52,808 nt of DNA from Vallitalea sp. Lineage in GTDB: Bacteria; Bacillota; Clostridia; Lachnospirales; Vallitaleaceae. The translations under genes and the position numbers were made by a program. Under the pieces are notes generated by a model. That model saw only the letters and a program-made list of their open reading frames with translations. It was not told the DNA's origin and searched no databases. Shown here piece by piece: positions 18,112 through 27,524 of this stretch; within the stretch, counting starts at the first letter, position 1, and the number at the start of each line of letters is the position of its first letter. Location: the NCBI RefSeq assembly GCF_025211055.1, contig NZ_JAOARO010000033.1, forward strand, positions 1 to 52,808. Direction: 5' to 3'.

Positions 18112-19024
18112 TCTTCAATTTTCTCTCAACATCTTCATGTGTGACAGTATTAAGAGCATTAATATTACATGAAGCAGTTTTCTTGAAATATTTTCTTGCT
18201 TCTTCTATATCATTTTTCTGTTCAAATATCAATCCCATATAGTAGTTGCTATCAGCCATATTTGGATTAATCTCTAATGCAGACGTTAGATATTTTATCG
18301 CTTCATCATAATCTTTCAATTCATAATATATCTGTCCAAGATTATCAAGTGCAGGAGCATGAGTCGCATTTAACATCAAAGATTTTTTGCTGTTTTCAAT
18401 AGCTTTATCATAATCTTTCTTCAGTAAATACAAGTATCCTAGAGTAGTATAATCTTGAGCATATACATATGAATTAGTATTTATTACATATTCGTCAGTT
18501 GGCTCATTTTCATCACTTACTTCTTCTATTTCTTTTGGTTCATCGTCTGTGTCAGTTGTCTTTTCAAAGTCTTTGAATACTTTTTCATATATATTTATAG
18601 CTTCATCAATATTACCAAGTTTCCAATGACATATGGCAATATTACATTTTATAATTTTATCTGCAAGAAACTGAGGTTTAAGACTTAGCGCCTTTTTAAA
18701 TATTAGGATAGCCTCATTGATATTATCTTTTTTTAGAAGAATTAATCCATAAGAAGATATGATACTAATATTATTGGTATGTAGTTTATATGCTAACCTA
18801 TAAAATTTATATGCTTTATCTTCATTACTAAAGGCTGATTGAACCAATATTCCTATAAAACCTATTGAAGTTCCTAAGAACAGAATTATTGTTAAAAGTA
18901 TAAAACCTGCATAAAAGAGTAATAATGTACTAAGTGGCATATGTTTTATAACCATAACAAAGATGTAACAAACTATAAAATAAACTAGTGCAACTAATTT
19001 CCATTTCTTCCCTAATAATTCCAT
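18092..19024 (-). CDS. Membrane-anchored TPR-repeat protein
   Basis: A 310-residue protein with two N-terminal membrane segments (about 9-28 and 33-58) and a cytoplasmic domain of tetratricopeptide repeats. Successive repeats are visible near 70-125 (KLHTNNISIISSYGLILLKK, FLADKIIKCNIAICHWKLGN), 190-225 (YTTLGYLYLLKKDYDKAIEN), 226-255 (PALDNLGQIYYELKDYDEAI) and 258-290 (ADSNYYMGLIFEQKNDIEEA). An acidic low-complexity insert (about 155-173, rich in Asp/Glu/Thr) splits the array. TPR proteins are scaffolds; no partner can be named. TAGGAGATG precedes the start. Its 3' end lies inside the 36-bp palindrome. Confidence 0.85.
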   Translation of the reverse strand: MELLGKKWKLVALVYFIVCYIFVMVIKHMPLSTLLLFYAGFILLTIILFLGTSIGFIGILVQSAFSNEDKAYKFYRLAYKLHTNNISIISSYGLILLKKDNINEAILIFKKALSLKPQFLADKIIKCNIAICHWKLGNIDEAINIYEKVFKDFEKTTDTDDEPKEIEEVSDENEPTDEYVINTNSYVYAQDYTTLGYLYLLKKDYDKAIENSKKSLMLNATHAPALDNLGQIYYELKDYDEAIKYLTSALEINPNMADSNYYMGLIFEQKNDIEEARKYFKKTASCNINALNTVTHEDVERKLKKYKFIL

Positions 19025-19400
19025 GCTTTTTCATCTCCTATACATAGCTATTTATAAATAATACTACATTAATATAAGGTTTTCAATATAAATAATAGTA
19101 ATTTCTATAAAATTATAAATGAAAACATAATTATAAATTAAACAATTTCTAATTAAATATTAATATACATATATTATCATTATCATATAAATTAACTTCA
19201 TAATTTATCAAAAAGTTAAGTTTTAACTTATAAAAACTATATCAATGATAATAATTTAATCATGTAGTAGCATAAAAAATAATAAAGTTGCATTATGTAA
19301 GTTTTTTTTGTAAAATATAATAAGGTAGAATCATAATAAATATATTAACATAAGATTATGATATAACATATCAACTCTTTATTAAAGGAGGAAGTAAGAT
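19025..19400. other. AT-rich divergent intergenic region
   Basis: A 376-bp gap with no ORF of note. It contains a small hairpin AAGTTAA/TTAACTT at 19213-19229, nested inside a wider 10-bp inverted repeat with arms at about 19172-19181 and 19244-19253. A weak promoter TTGTAA (19309-19314), 18 bp, CATAAT (19333-19338) may serve the NfeD gene. A strong AAAGGAGGAAG ribosome binding site lies at about 19385-19395. Confidence 0.4.
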
Positions 19401-19835
19401 ATGCCAGAACCATATTTAATTTGGCTTGGAGTGTTAATTATATGTATAATACTTGAAGCTGCTACTCTTGGATTAACAACAATTTGGTTTGCATTTGGAG
19501 CTTTAGCTTCGCTACTCGTATCTTTATTTGGAGCAGAAATTATTACTCAAGTATTAGTTTTTATAATTGTTTCTTTGTGCTTATTGTATTTTACAAGACC
19601 AATTGCATTAAAAGTACTCAAGATTGGTCATGCAAAAACAAATTATGAATCAATAATAGGCAAAGAGGGAATAGTTATAGAAGATATTAATAATCTTTCT
19701 GCAAAAGGTCAAGTAAAAGTTGATGGACAAATATGGAGCTGCCGTTCTTTACATGGTAGTTCAATAGAAAAAGGTATGAAAGTAAAAGTGGCTGAAGTAA
19801 AAGGTGTAAAATTGATTGTTGAAAAAGTAAAATAA
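19401..19835 (+). CDS. NfeD-family membrane protein (short form)
   Basis: A 144-residue protein with three membrane segments (about 5-25, 28-45 and 47-66) and a C-terminal OB-fold NfeD domain (about 82-144: GKEGIVIEDINNLSAKGQVKVDGQIW). This is the short NfeD form without the serine protease domain. Such proteins are encoded next to SPFH (stomatin/flotillin-like) proteins and act with them in membrane microdomain organisation; that pairing is seen here, 31 bp upstream of the SPFH gene. AAAGGAGGAAG precedes the start. Confidence 0.88.
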   Translation: MPEPYLIWLGVLIICIILEAATLGLTTIWFAFGALASLLVSLFGAEIITQVLVFIIVSLCLLYFTRPIALKVLKIGHAKTNYESIIGKEGIVIEDINNLSAKGQVKVDGQIWSCRSLHGSSIEKGMKVKVAEVKGVKLIVEKVK

Positions 19836-19866
19836 CATTTTAAAAAATTATGAGGAGGAATATATT

Positions 19867-20796
19867 ATGGAATATGTAGGAATAGGAATTATAGCTATCG
19901 TAGTTATTTTAATAATAACTAGTATCAAAGTGGTACCACAAGCACATGCTTATGTAATTGAAAGACTGGGTGCATTCCAGACGTCTTGGTCAGTTGGATT
20001 ACATATTAAAATACCACTAATTGACAAAGTAGCAAGAAGAGTATCATTAAAAGAACAAGTTTTAGACTTTCCACCACAACCAGTTATCACAAAAGATAAC
20101 GTTACTATGAGAATTGATACAGTTGTATACTACCAAATAACTGATCCAAAGGCTTATGCATATGGAATAGTTAATCCATTATCAGCAATTGAAAACTTGA
20201 CAGCAACTACCCTTAGAAATATAATTGGTGATTTGGAACTTGATGAAACATTAACATCAAGAGAGCTTATCAATACAAAAATGAGAAGTATTCTTGACGA
20301 AGCAACAGACCCATGGGGAATAAAAGTCAATCGTGTTGAACTTAAAAATATTATACCACCTGCTGAAATACAAGATGCTATGGAGCGTCAAATGAAAGCA
20401 GAAAGAGGTAGAAGAGAAGCTATTCTTAGAGCTGAAGGTGAGAAAAAATCAGCTATCCTAGTGGCAGAAGGTAAAAAAGAATCTTCAATACTAGAAGCAG
20501 AAGCACAAAAAGCAGCAGCTATCCTTAGAGCTGAAGCTAAGAAAGAAGCAGCTATAAGAGAAGCAGAAGGTGAAGCAGAAGCTATCTTAAAAGTTCAAAC
20601 AGCCACAGCAGAAGGTATTAAGAAGATTAATGAATCCAAACCTTCAAGCCAAGTAATATCTATTAAGAGCCTAGAAGCTTTTGCCAAAGCAGCTGATGGA
20701 AAAGCAACTAAGATAATTATACCATCAGAGATACAAGGTTTAGCAGGGTTAGCTAAATCAGTTGTGGAAATCGCAAAGGATGATAAAGTTAACTAA
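19867..20796 (+). CDS. SPFH/stomatin-like (QmcA/band 7) protein
   Basis: A 309-residue band 7 protein with one N-terminal membrane segment (about 4-22), an SPFH domain (23-190: VPQAHAYVIERLGAFQ, DNVTMRIDTVVYYQITDP) and an Ala/Glu/Lys-rich coiled coil (about 175-245) with repeated AEG(E/K)KKSAIL-like units. The C terminus resembles paraslipins (PSSQVISIKSLEAFAKAADG). It should form large rings in membrane microdomains with the NfeD partner. Substrate or client is unknown. AGGAGG lies 9 nt before the ATG. Confidence 0.92.
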   Translation: MEYVGIGIIAIVVILIITSIKVVPQAHAYVIERLGAFQTSWSVGLHIKIPLIDKVARRVSLKEQVLDFPPQPVITKDNVTMRIDTVVYYQITDPKAYAYGIVNPLSAIENLTATTLRNIIGDLELDETLTSRELINTKMRSILDEATDPWGIKVNRVELKNIIPPAEIQDAMERQMKAERGRREAILRAEGEKKSAILVAEGKKESSILEAEAQKAAAILRAEAKKEAAIREAEGEAEAILKVQTATAEGIKKINESKPSSQVISIKSLEAFAKAADGKATKIIIPSEIQGLAGLAKSVVEIAKDDKVN

Positions 20797-20861
20797 GATA
20801 TATACTATTTAACTTAGTGGATGCATTGAATTATGCCAAATTTAATATAAGTTAAATAATA

Positions 20862-20903
20862 TAATGGGCTGGCTTATTTAGATGTTATATAGTTAGCCCA
20901 TTA
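20862..20903 (+). terminator. Hairpin after the SPFH gene
   Basis: TAATGGGCT plus GGCT (20862-20874) pairs with AGTT plus AGCCCATTA (20891-20903), 13 pairs including two G-T. There is no T tract, so termination strength is doubtful; it could also lie in the leader of the next operon, since a TATAAT sits over its left edge. Confidence 0.45.
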
Positions 20904-20945
20904 AATGTATAGTTGTAGTGTATCAAATAAGGGAGAAATATTGAA

Positions 20946-22781
20946 ATGAAAGAATTAAAGAAAGTATCGTATAAAGATTTTATTATGTTAGCTATACTCT
21001 TAGCTAAAATAATATGTTTTTATATACTAATAGGATTTACAAAATCAAGTATTATTATAGGAAGCATAACATTTTTGTTTTTTATAGTTATTTTTGTGTC
21101 ATATTTATTTAGCAATAGTAAGCACTGTAATAGATCATTTTTAATTGTATATTCTTTGCTTACATTACTAATGTTTGCAGATTGTTTGTATTACAGTTAT
21201 TTCAATCAATTACCATCAGTTAATCAAGTGGCACAGATGAATAATTTGATTGTTGTTGACGAAAGTATCAAATTTACTACACCACCTATAAGTATTCTAT
21301 TGTTCATAGATATACCTATATACTATATCTATTTCAAGAAGAAGAGAGCACAGATAGCAAGTAATGATGCTATGAAATTCAAACCTTATAAAAAAGTACT
21401 TACATCACTATTATTAGGTTTGCTATTATTGATGTCATGGAATCCAATGAATGCAGATGCCATAAAAGCAGTTAGTAATACTGAATTTTTGACATATCAT
21501 ATAAATGATATCTACACAAAAGTATTTGGCTACAAAGATAATCAAATCAAGTCAAATGAGAATGTTGATAAAGTGATTGATGAACTACAGAAAAACAGAC
21601 CTATAGATAAAAAATATCTTGGGGTAGCAAAAGATAAGAATTTAATTGTTATTCAAGTAGAATCATTACAGAATTTCCCTATTAATGCTTATTATGAAGG
21701 ACAGGAGCTTACACCTAACCTAAACAAATTAATTAAAAGGGATTCATTATACTTTGAAAATTACTACCAGAATATTGGAAGAGGGAATACATCAGATGCA
21801 GAGTTTGCAACACAGAATTCTATCTATCCAGTAATTGATGGAGAATGCTATAGATTATACCAGGATAATACATTTTATGGTTTACCCTGGATCATGAGAG
21901 AAAATGGCTATAGTACTAAAGTGTTTCATGGTTATGAAGGAAGTTTCTGGAATAGAGAATATGCATATCCTAACCAAGGATTTGAGGATTATGTAAGTCT
22001 TGAAGACATGGAACTTGATGAAAAGATAGGATTTGGATTATCAGATGTTAGTATGTTCAAACAGGCAGTAGAACATATAGAGAAGATGGAAAAACCATTC
22101 TATTCTTTCTTAATAACATTATCATGTCACCATCCTTATATACTACCTGATAAATACAATACTATACAGTTGAACTTAGAAGATGAAGGTACAGTATTTG
22201 GTAACTATCTACAAGGAGTACATTATTCAGATATAGCTATTGGAGAATTTATAAATACATTAAAAGAAAAAGGACTATATGACGATACAATCATAGCTAT
22301 ATATGGTGACCATCATGGACTTAACTGCAAGGATGCAAGTAATTACGAATGTATGACTAGATATTTAGGTAAAGAATATGACTATAATGAGATGCTCAAC
22401 ATACCTTTAATAATTAATATACCAGGTTCTGGTATTAATGAGACCATATCTACTGTAGGAGGGCAGGTTGATTTCTTACCTACCATAACTAACCTATTGG
22501 GAGTACCTATAAATAATAAATATATATTAGGACAAGATTTGGTTAATGCTAAAAAAGGATATGTTGCATCTGTGACATATATGTTAAGAGGATCTTTTAT
22601 AAAAGATGATGTTATATTTGAAATGTCAAGAGAATCACTATTCAGTACTAGTAAAGCAAAAGATTTAGAGACAAATGAGGAAATTGAGGATAACACTTAT
22701 TTAGAAGATTACTATAATAGAGCATTACAATTATTAGATACATCCAAGTATATACTTGAAAATAATCTAATAACAAGATAA
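20946..22781 (+). CDS. LTA synthase-like phosphoglycerol transferase
   Basis: A 611-residue membrane enzyme of the lipoteichoic acid synthase/sulfatase superfamily. About five membrane segments occupy residues 12-165, followed by an extracytoplasmic catalytic domain. Residues matching the LtaS active site are Glu239 (IQVESLQ), Thr282 (GRGNTSDAEF, the phosphoglycerol-carrying Thr), His396 (CHHPY) and Asp455-His456 (YGDHHG). The family moves glycerol phosphate from phosphatidylglycerol to a glycolipid or sugar acceptor. It is first in a cluster with two glycolipid-type glycosyltransferases, which supports a lipoteichoic acid or phosphoglycolipid role. GGGAG precedes the start. Acceptor specificity is inferred only. 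Confidence 0.9.
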   Translation: MKELKKVSYKDFIMLAILLAKIICFYILIGFTKSSIIIGSITFLFFIVIFVSYLFSNSKHCNRSFLIVYSLLTLLMFADCLYYSYFNQLPSVNQVAQMNNLIVVDESIKFTTPPISILLFIDIPIYYIYFKKKRAQIASNDAMKFKPYKKVLTSLLLGLLLLMSWNPMNADAIKAVSNTEFLTYHINDIYTKVFGYKDNQIKSNENVDKVIDELQKNRPIDKKYLGVAKDKNLIVIQVESLQNFPINAYYEGQELTPNLNKLIKRDSLYFENYYQNIGRGNTSDAEFATQNSIYPVIDGECYRLYQDNTFYGLPWIMRENGYSTKVFHGYEGSFWNREYAYPNQGFEDYVSLEDMELDEKIGFGLSDVSMFKQAVEHIEKMEKPFYSFLITLSCHHPYILPDKYNTIQLNLEDEGTVFGNYLQGVHYSDIAIGEFINTLKEKGLYDDTIIAIYGDHHGLNCKDASNYECMTRYLGKEYDYNEMLNIPLIINIPGSGINETISTVGGQVDFLPTITNLLGVPINNKYILGQDLVNAKKGYVASVTYMLRGSFIKDDVIFEMSRESLFSTSKAKDLETNEEIEDNTYLEDYYNRALQLLDTSKYILENNLITR

Positions 22782-22905
22782 TAATGATTTGCAAGATATG
22801 TAAAATAGTATTGATAGTACAAGATTATAAGCATCTAAATTATAAGAAAAAAGCTTTCTAATTATTAGACTGACTTTTAGCTTTAATTAATTTAGGGGGA
22901 TAACT

Positions 22906-24042
22906 ATGAAAAAAACAATAGTAATAGTATCAGCATCAACAGGTTATGGACATAATCAGGTAGCTGGTGCATTAAAATTAGAATTTGAAGAAAAAGGATA
23001 TAAGGCTGTTATTGTAGAGCCGTTAAAGGAAGTAAGTAAATCATTAGATATGTTAGTATCAGATGGTTACAAAATACTTGCTACTCTAATGCCTAAAATG
23101 TATGGAACCATATACAAGATTAGCAATAATGAGACTATGAACAAACCTGTTGCTAAGATATTTATAAAAGCATTAAGAGATAAAATTGAAGAAATAGTTA
23201 ATCTTGATAATGCGAGCATGATAATAAGTACACATCCTTTATTGGTAGATGTAATTTCTTCACTAAAAGGTGATGGTATTATTAATATACCATTTTTATC
23301 CATAATAACTGATTTTCTTCCACATCAAAGCTATATAAGTGATAATGTAGATGCTTATTTAGTAGGTAGCAGTTATACTAAAAACGGTATAGTAGCTAGA
23401 GGAATATCTCCAGATAAAGTTTATTGTTACGGTATACCTATCAAGAGAATCTTTAGAGAAGATATTGTAACAGAGAAAAAAGAGGACATATTTACTATCT
23501 TATTAATGGGTGGAAGTATGGGAGTAAACTCTATTAAGAAGGCACTAAAAAATCTGCTTAATATTGAGGATAAACTTAAGATTATTGTTGTCTGTGGTAA
23601 TAACGATACTCTAAAAAATTCTTTAGATGAAAAATATAATGAGTATATACCTAATAAATATATAGAGATACTTGGATTTACTGATAAAATACCTGAGCTT
23701 ATGGAGTTATCAGATGTAATTATAACCAAACCAGGAGGTCTTACAGTAACAGAGGCTCTTACTAAGAATATACCAATGATAATACCTTATTTCATTCCAG
23801 GACAGGAAGAAGAAAACGCAGAGGTTCTTGTTAATGCTGGAGCAGCTATTAAGGTAGATAGTGTAAAGGAATTAGATGAAGTCGTAGGAGTTTTAATGAA
23901 TGACCCTAGTAAAATTAAATGGCTGAAACAAAATATGAAAGAGATGTCAAAGGATCATTCTATAGAAAAAACAATTAATCTATGTTTTGAACTAATGGAA
24001 GAATATAAACCCTTTATGGAGATAATAAAAGATGCAAACTAA
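22906..24042 (+). CDS. UgtP/MGDG synthase-type glycosyltransferase (copy 1)
   Basis: A 378-residue GT-B enzyme of family GT28, related to processive diacylglycerol glucosyltransferases. The N-terminal MGDG_synth domain begins with SASTGYGHNQVAGAL (family GxGH) and the C-terminal nucleotide-sugar domain has ILLMGGSMG near 203 and ITKPGGLTVTEAL near 275. It should add hexose from a UDP-sugar to diacylglycerol or a glycolipid at the inner membrane face. An AGGGGGATAA site precedes the ATG. It overlaps the next, paralogous glycosyltransferase gene by 11 nt, which argues that the two are made together and act in succession. Confidence 0.88.
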   Translation: MKKTIVIVSASTGYGHNQVAGALKLEFEEKGYKAVIVEPLKEVSKSLDMLVSDGYKILATLMPKMYGTIYKISNNETMNKPVAKIFIKALRDKIEEIVNLDNASMIISTHPLLVDVISSLKGDGIINIPFLSIITDFLPHQSYISDNVDAYLVGSSYTKNGIVARGISPDKVYCYGIPIKRIFREDIVTEKKEDIFTILLMGGSMGVNSIKKALKNLLNIEDKLKIIVVCGNNDTLKNSLDEKYNEYIPNKYIEILGFTDKIPELMELSDVIITKPGGLTVTEALTKNIPMIIPYFIPGQEEENAEVLVNAGAAIKVDSVKELDEVVGVLMNDPSKIKWLKQNMKEMSKDHSIEKTINLCFELMEEYKPFMEIIKDAN

Positions 24043-25156
24043 GTGTGATATTCTAATCCTTACTGCTAATTTTGGAAGCGGACACAAATCTGTTTCTAAT
24101 GCAATCAAAAGTTATATAAATGATGTAGATAGTAATTTGAATATTGAAATCGTTGATATGTATAAGATTATTAGGCCAAAACTGTATAAATATATTTACA
24201 AATTTTTTGGAATATTAATCAAGTACGGTACACCTATCTATAACTTTGATTATTACAAAAAGAATAATAACGATAAATTTGGTAAGTTGCACTCTTGCTA
24301 TAAATCTAGTTCCAAAAGATTAGCTAGATATCTGGAAGATGTGCAACCTTCCATTATTATAGCAACTTTTCCTACATGTTCTGCTTATGTGACAAAACAT
24401 AAGAGAGATAATAACGTTAGAATACCATTGATAACATGCATAACTGACATTGTAAAAGGCTCAGAATGGCTTCATAAAGGAAATGATTTGTATTTGGTTG
24501 CTACAGATACTGTGAAGAAGAGTATAGTTAAAAGAGGTATAAGTGATGATTCTGTGATTACAACAGGTATTCCTATTAGAAGAGAGTTTTTGGAGGATAA
24601 AAACCTACCAGAACTTAGACAAGAATACAGTATATCCCAGAAGGATTATGTAGTGCTCATGATGGGTGGAGGATTAGGGCGTATACCAAATGAGGTATCA
24701 TTCTATGAATGGATAGCTACTCATAAGCGAATAAAACTATATATTATGACTGGAAATAACAAAGACCTATATAATAAAATAAGTAAGTATAATGAATACA
24801 GCAATATTAGTATATTGAAATACACTAATAAAGTAGCTGATATGATGGCTGTAACTGACTTGTTGATAACCAAACCTGGAGGCATTACTTTATTTGAAGC
24901 AATAGCAAGTAATCTGCCATTTATTATTTACAAACCTGTTTTGGGGCAAGAATTAGAAAACTGCCGTTATATAGAGAAAAAAAAATTAGGATATGTTGTT
25001 CAAAGTGAAAAAGAATTAATAAATAAGATTAGTTTATTGATGAATGATGATAGTATTAGAAATAAAATGAAAAAAAGTATAAAACAAGAACAAAAGAACA
25101 TTGACATGAAGTCTTTGGCAGATAATATTATATCTGTTTATAATCTGAACAAGTAA
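24032..25156 (+). CDS. UgtP/MGDG synthase-type glycosyltransferase (copy 2)
   Basis: A 374-residue paralogue of the preceding gene. The N-terminal motif is TANFGSGHKSVSNAI; the C-terminal sugar-nucleotide site includes LMMGGGLG and ITKPGGITLFEAIASNLPF. The two proteins differ considerably, so this is an old duplication rather than a recent repeat; they probably add different sugars or act on successive acceptors. The start is inside the 3' end of copy 1, using ATGGAGATA as ribosome binding site. YkoN of B. subtilis is a related enzyme that also lies beside a YkoP gene. Confidence 0.87.
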   Translation: MQTKCDILILTANFGSGHKSVSNAIKSYINDVDSNLNIEIVDMYKIIRPKLYKYIYKFFGILIKYGTPIYNFDYYKKNNNDKFGKLHSCYKSSSKRLARYLEDVQPSIIIATFPTCSAYVTKHKRDNNVRIPLITCITDIVKGSEWLHKGNDLYLVATDTVKKSIVKRGISDDSVITTGIPIRREFLEDKNLPELRQEYSISQKDYVVLMMGGGLGRIPNEVSFYEWIATHKRIKLYIMTGNNKDLYNKISKYNEYSNISILKYTNKVADMMAVTDLLITKPGGITLFEAIASNLPFIIYKPVLGQELENCRYIEKKKLGYVVQSEKELINKISLLMNDDSIRNKMKKSIKQEQKNIDMKSLADNIISVYNLNK

Positions 25157-25193
25157 AGATTAACCATCATTTAGTAAGGTAAGGTGATATACT

Positions 25194-25895
25194 ATGATAG
25201 CATTATACATTTTATTGGTATTATTGCTTGTATTCATGTTTTACATGGTTATACCTAATTACATTGCAAGAAATAAATCAAAAGAAGTAATAAAAACAAT
25301 TAATAAAAGTAATGGAAAAACTATAGCATTGACATTTGATGATGGACCAGACCCACTATACACAAATAGATTACTAGATATACTTAAGGAGAATAATATA
25401 AAGGTAACATTTTTTTTAGTGGCAGATAAAGCGAACCAAAATAAAGATATAGTTAAACGTATGGTTGAAGAAGGTCATGGAATAGGGATGCATACGTTAT
25501 ATCACAAATCAGCATGGTTGAGTCTGCCACATGAAACAATTAATGAATTTAAAAAAGGCTTAGCAATATTTGATAGACTAGGACTAGATATTACATACTA
25601 TAGACCTCCGTGGGGAACATTTAATGCATTGACTTTAAAGAATGCATTAAAGAATAATTTGAAAATAATACTATGGACTGTGGAAGCTTTTGATTGGAGA
25701 AATAATAATTCTTCATCTAATATAGAAAGAATACTGCTAAAAAGGATTAGAGATAAGGATATCATTGTTCTACATGATAGTGGAGGTGCCAAAGGTGCTC
25801 CAAATAACACACTTGGTGCATTAGAATCTACCATACCAAAATTATTAGATTCAGGATTTGATTTCATAACAATTGATGAAATGATTAAAGGTTAA
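25194..25895 (+). CDS. Membrane-anchored polysaccharide deacetylase (NodB/CE4)
   Basis: A 233-residue CE4 deacetylase with an N-terminal membrane anchor (about 2-22), so the catalytic domain faces outward. All NodB motifs are present: TFDDGPD with Asp49-Asp50 (motif 1), HTLYH with His100 and His104 (motif 2), YRPPWG at 136-141 (motif 3), the DW segment near 166 (motif 4) and VLHDSGG with His193 (motif 5). It would remove acetyl groups from N-acetylated sugars in peptidoglycan or another wall glycan. Its place among glycolipid enzymes suggests a secondary-polymer or glycolipid sugar as substrate, which is inference. It has a normal GGTGATAT start site. Confidence 0.9.
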   Translation: MIALYILLVLLLVFMFYMVIPNYIARNKSKEVIKTINKSNGKTIALTFDDGPDPLYTNRLLDILKENNIKVTFFLVADKANQNKDIVKRMVEEGHGIGMHTLYHKSAWLSLPHETINEFKKGLAIFDRLGLDITYYRPPWGTFNALTLKNALKNNLKIILWTVEAFDWRNNNSSSNIERILLKRIRDKDIIVLHDSGGAKGAPNNTLGALESTIPKLLDSGFDFITIDEMIKG

Positions 25896-25925
25896 GTTGG
25901 TTATAATAAACTATAGGAGAACGCT

Positions 25926-26450
25926 ATGAAAAAATTATTAAAAAAGTTTTTTGCTTTCATGAATAAAAGATATATAAAAACTCATAATATGATTTTTATA
26001 CCTGGTTCAAAATATAATTATGTCTACATTGATATACTAGAATATAAAGGAAAAGATGTAAGTTTATCTGATGGTACAGTAATTAAGAAAGGTGATACAG
26101 TAGCTGAGATACATATTAATAATGATACTATCAAAGAGGTCCCAGTTACAAAAGTTATAAGAGTATTTCATTCAGAAGTAATAGCTATGGCGAATGTGCT
26201 AAAAGATAATGCAGATTATAAAAACGTAAAGGCAGTATTTGGAAGAACGGTTTTATATCCTCTTACTAAAAGATTAGGTTTTGATGTATTTGAAATGAAA
26301 AGAGGCTATATGAAAAAGTTTATCAAAGTATGGGATAATCTAATAAGAGTTTTATTTTCTTCAAAGGAAAAGGAAAATGTAAAATTCAGAGAACCAAGAG
26401 AAGTATGGATGTCTAGAGAGGCTATTATTATGAATTTGGGAGAAAAATAA
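25926..26450 (+). CDS. YkoP-like protein of unknown function
   Basis: A 174-residue basic protein with no membrane segment or signal peptide. It looks like the YkoP family, which in Bacillus is encoded near a UgtP-like glycosyltransferase (YkoN); this is from memory and not verified. Visible features are a Lys-rich N terminus, GDTVAEIHINND near 57 and a cluster of basic residues around 110-160. It lies between the deacetylase and a flippase-like protein, 2 bp before the latter, so it is a component of the same cell-envelope pathway. No catalytic residues can be named. Confidence 0.6.
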   Translation: MKKLLKKFFAFMNKRYIKTHNMIFIPGSKYNYVYIDILEYKGKDVSLSDGTVIKKGDTVAEIHINNDTIKEVPVTKVIRVFHSEVIAMANVLKDNADYKNVKAVFGRTVLYPLTKRLGFDVFEMKRGYMKKFIKVWDNLIRVLFSSKEKENVKFREPREVWMSREAIIMNLGEK

Positions 26451-26452
26451 TT

Positions 26453-27478
26453 ATGAAGAAAAAGATAATAGGGATTATTATAGTAGTTGTTTTTACTGTA
26501 ATGACAGTATATTTACTAGCAAATAGTAAAGAAATTGCTGAATTTCCTGAACTAGTAAAAAGGTTAGAAATAAAATTTTTATATATAGCAATATCATTGA
26601 TGCTACTATATTTAGTAATTAATTCAACAATAATCTATATAATAGGCAAAGAAATAAGTAAAGAAATAACATTTATGAAATCAGTATATCTATCATTTGT
26701 AGGACAATACTATAGTCTGATTACTCCATTTGCAGCTGGTGGACAACCTGCCCAAATAATAGCTATGAAGACTAGATATAAAATTCCTATTTCAGTAGGT
26801 ACAACAATTACAGTTAAGAAATTTTTAATATTTCAAGTTGTAGTGTCTCTATATGCAATTAGTATGTTTTTTACTAAGATACATTTCGTAATGAATAAGT
26901 ACAGCGGCATAATAGTCTTTATTGTTATCGGTCTTAGTGTCAACCTTATTGGTGGAGTTCTAATTATTTTATTATCATATTCTAAGACTGTAGTTGTTAA
27001 GATACTTGATTTTGTTATATTGATTGCAAATAAACTTCATCTAGGGAAACGTATTAAGAGAGATTCAATAATTGAACATATTGATGATTATGTGAAGAAT
27101 ATAGAAGAGATAAAGCATAATAAGAAAACCATGCTAAGTTTAGTTGTTATGACTTTCATACAATTGACTATTTATTTTTCCATAACTTATTTCATATATC
27201 TATCATTAGGATCAACAGGTGCTAATTACATTGATATATTAGGTATACAGACTATTGTATATGTTGTAGTCAGTTTTATACCTACTCCAGGTGGTGCTGG
27301 TGCATCAGAAGGAAGCTTTTATTTGTTGTTCAAAGTATTTTTCTCAAGAGACGTATTATTATACGCTATGGCACTTTGGAGGATTATTACCTATTACGGA
27401 AATATGATTTTTAGTGGGTTGATATTACTGTTGGTTAGAATATTTGGATACTTCAAGAAGAAAAAGAAATATGCTTAG
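26453..27478 (+). CDS. UPF0104/LPG-synthase-TM family membrane protein
   Basis: A 341-residue integral membrane protein with about eight membrane segments. It carries the hallmark of the lysylphosphatidylglycerol synthase transmembrane (AglD/UPF0104) family: SLITPFAAGGQPAQIIAMK near 85 and FIPTPGGAGASEGSFY near 283. The aminoacyl-transferase domain of MprF is absent, so this is the flippase-like part only. In this cluster it is a reasonable candidate to move the glycolipid made by the two glycosyltransferases across the membrane (inference). It starts 2 bp after the YkoP-like gene and ends the operon before a strong bidirectional terminator. Confidence 0.85.
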   Translation: MKKKIIGIIIVVVFTVMTVYLLANSKEIAEFPELVKRLEIKFLYIAISLMLLYLVINSTIIYIIGKEISKEITFMKSVYLSFVGQYYSLITPFAAGGQPAQIIAMKTRYKIPISVGTTITVKKFLIFQVVVSLYAISMFFTKIHFVMNKYSGIIVFIVIGLSVNLIGGVLIILLSYSKTVVVKILDFVILIANKLHLGKRIKRDSIIEHIDDYVKNIEEIKHNKKTMLSLVVMTFIQLTIYFSITYFIYLSLGSTGANYIDILGIQTIVYVVVSFIPTPGGAGASEGSFYLLFKVFFSRDVLLYAMALWRIITYYGNMIFSGLILLLVRIFGYFKKKKKYA

Positions 27479-27524
27479 AGGGTGAATTTTATGGACCTAA
27501 GAATATACATGAGTAAGGAATATG

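Noticed and set aside
19171..19185. ATTATCATTATCA resembling a Fur box
   Set aside because: Only about 11 of 15 positions fit the 7-1-7 consensus in very AT-rich DNA, and the neighbouring genes have no iron link.
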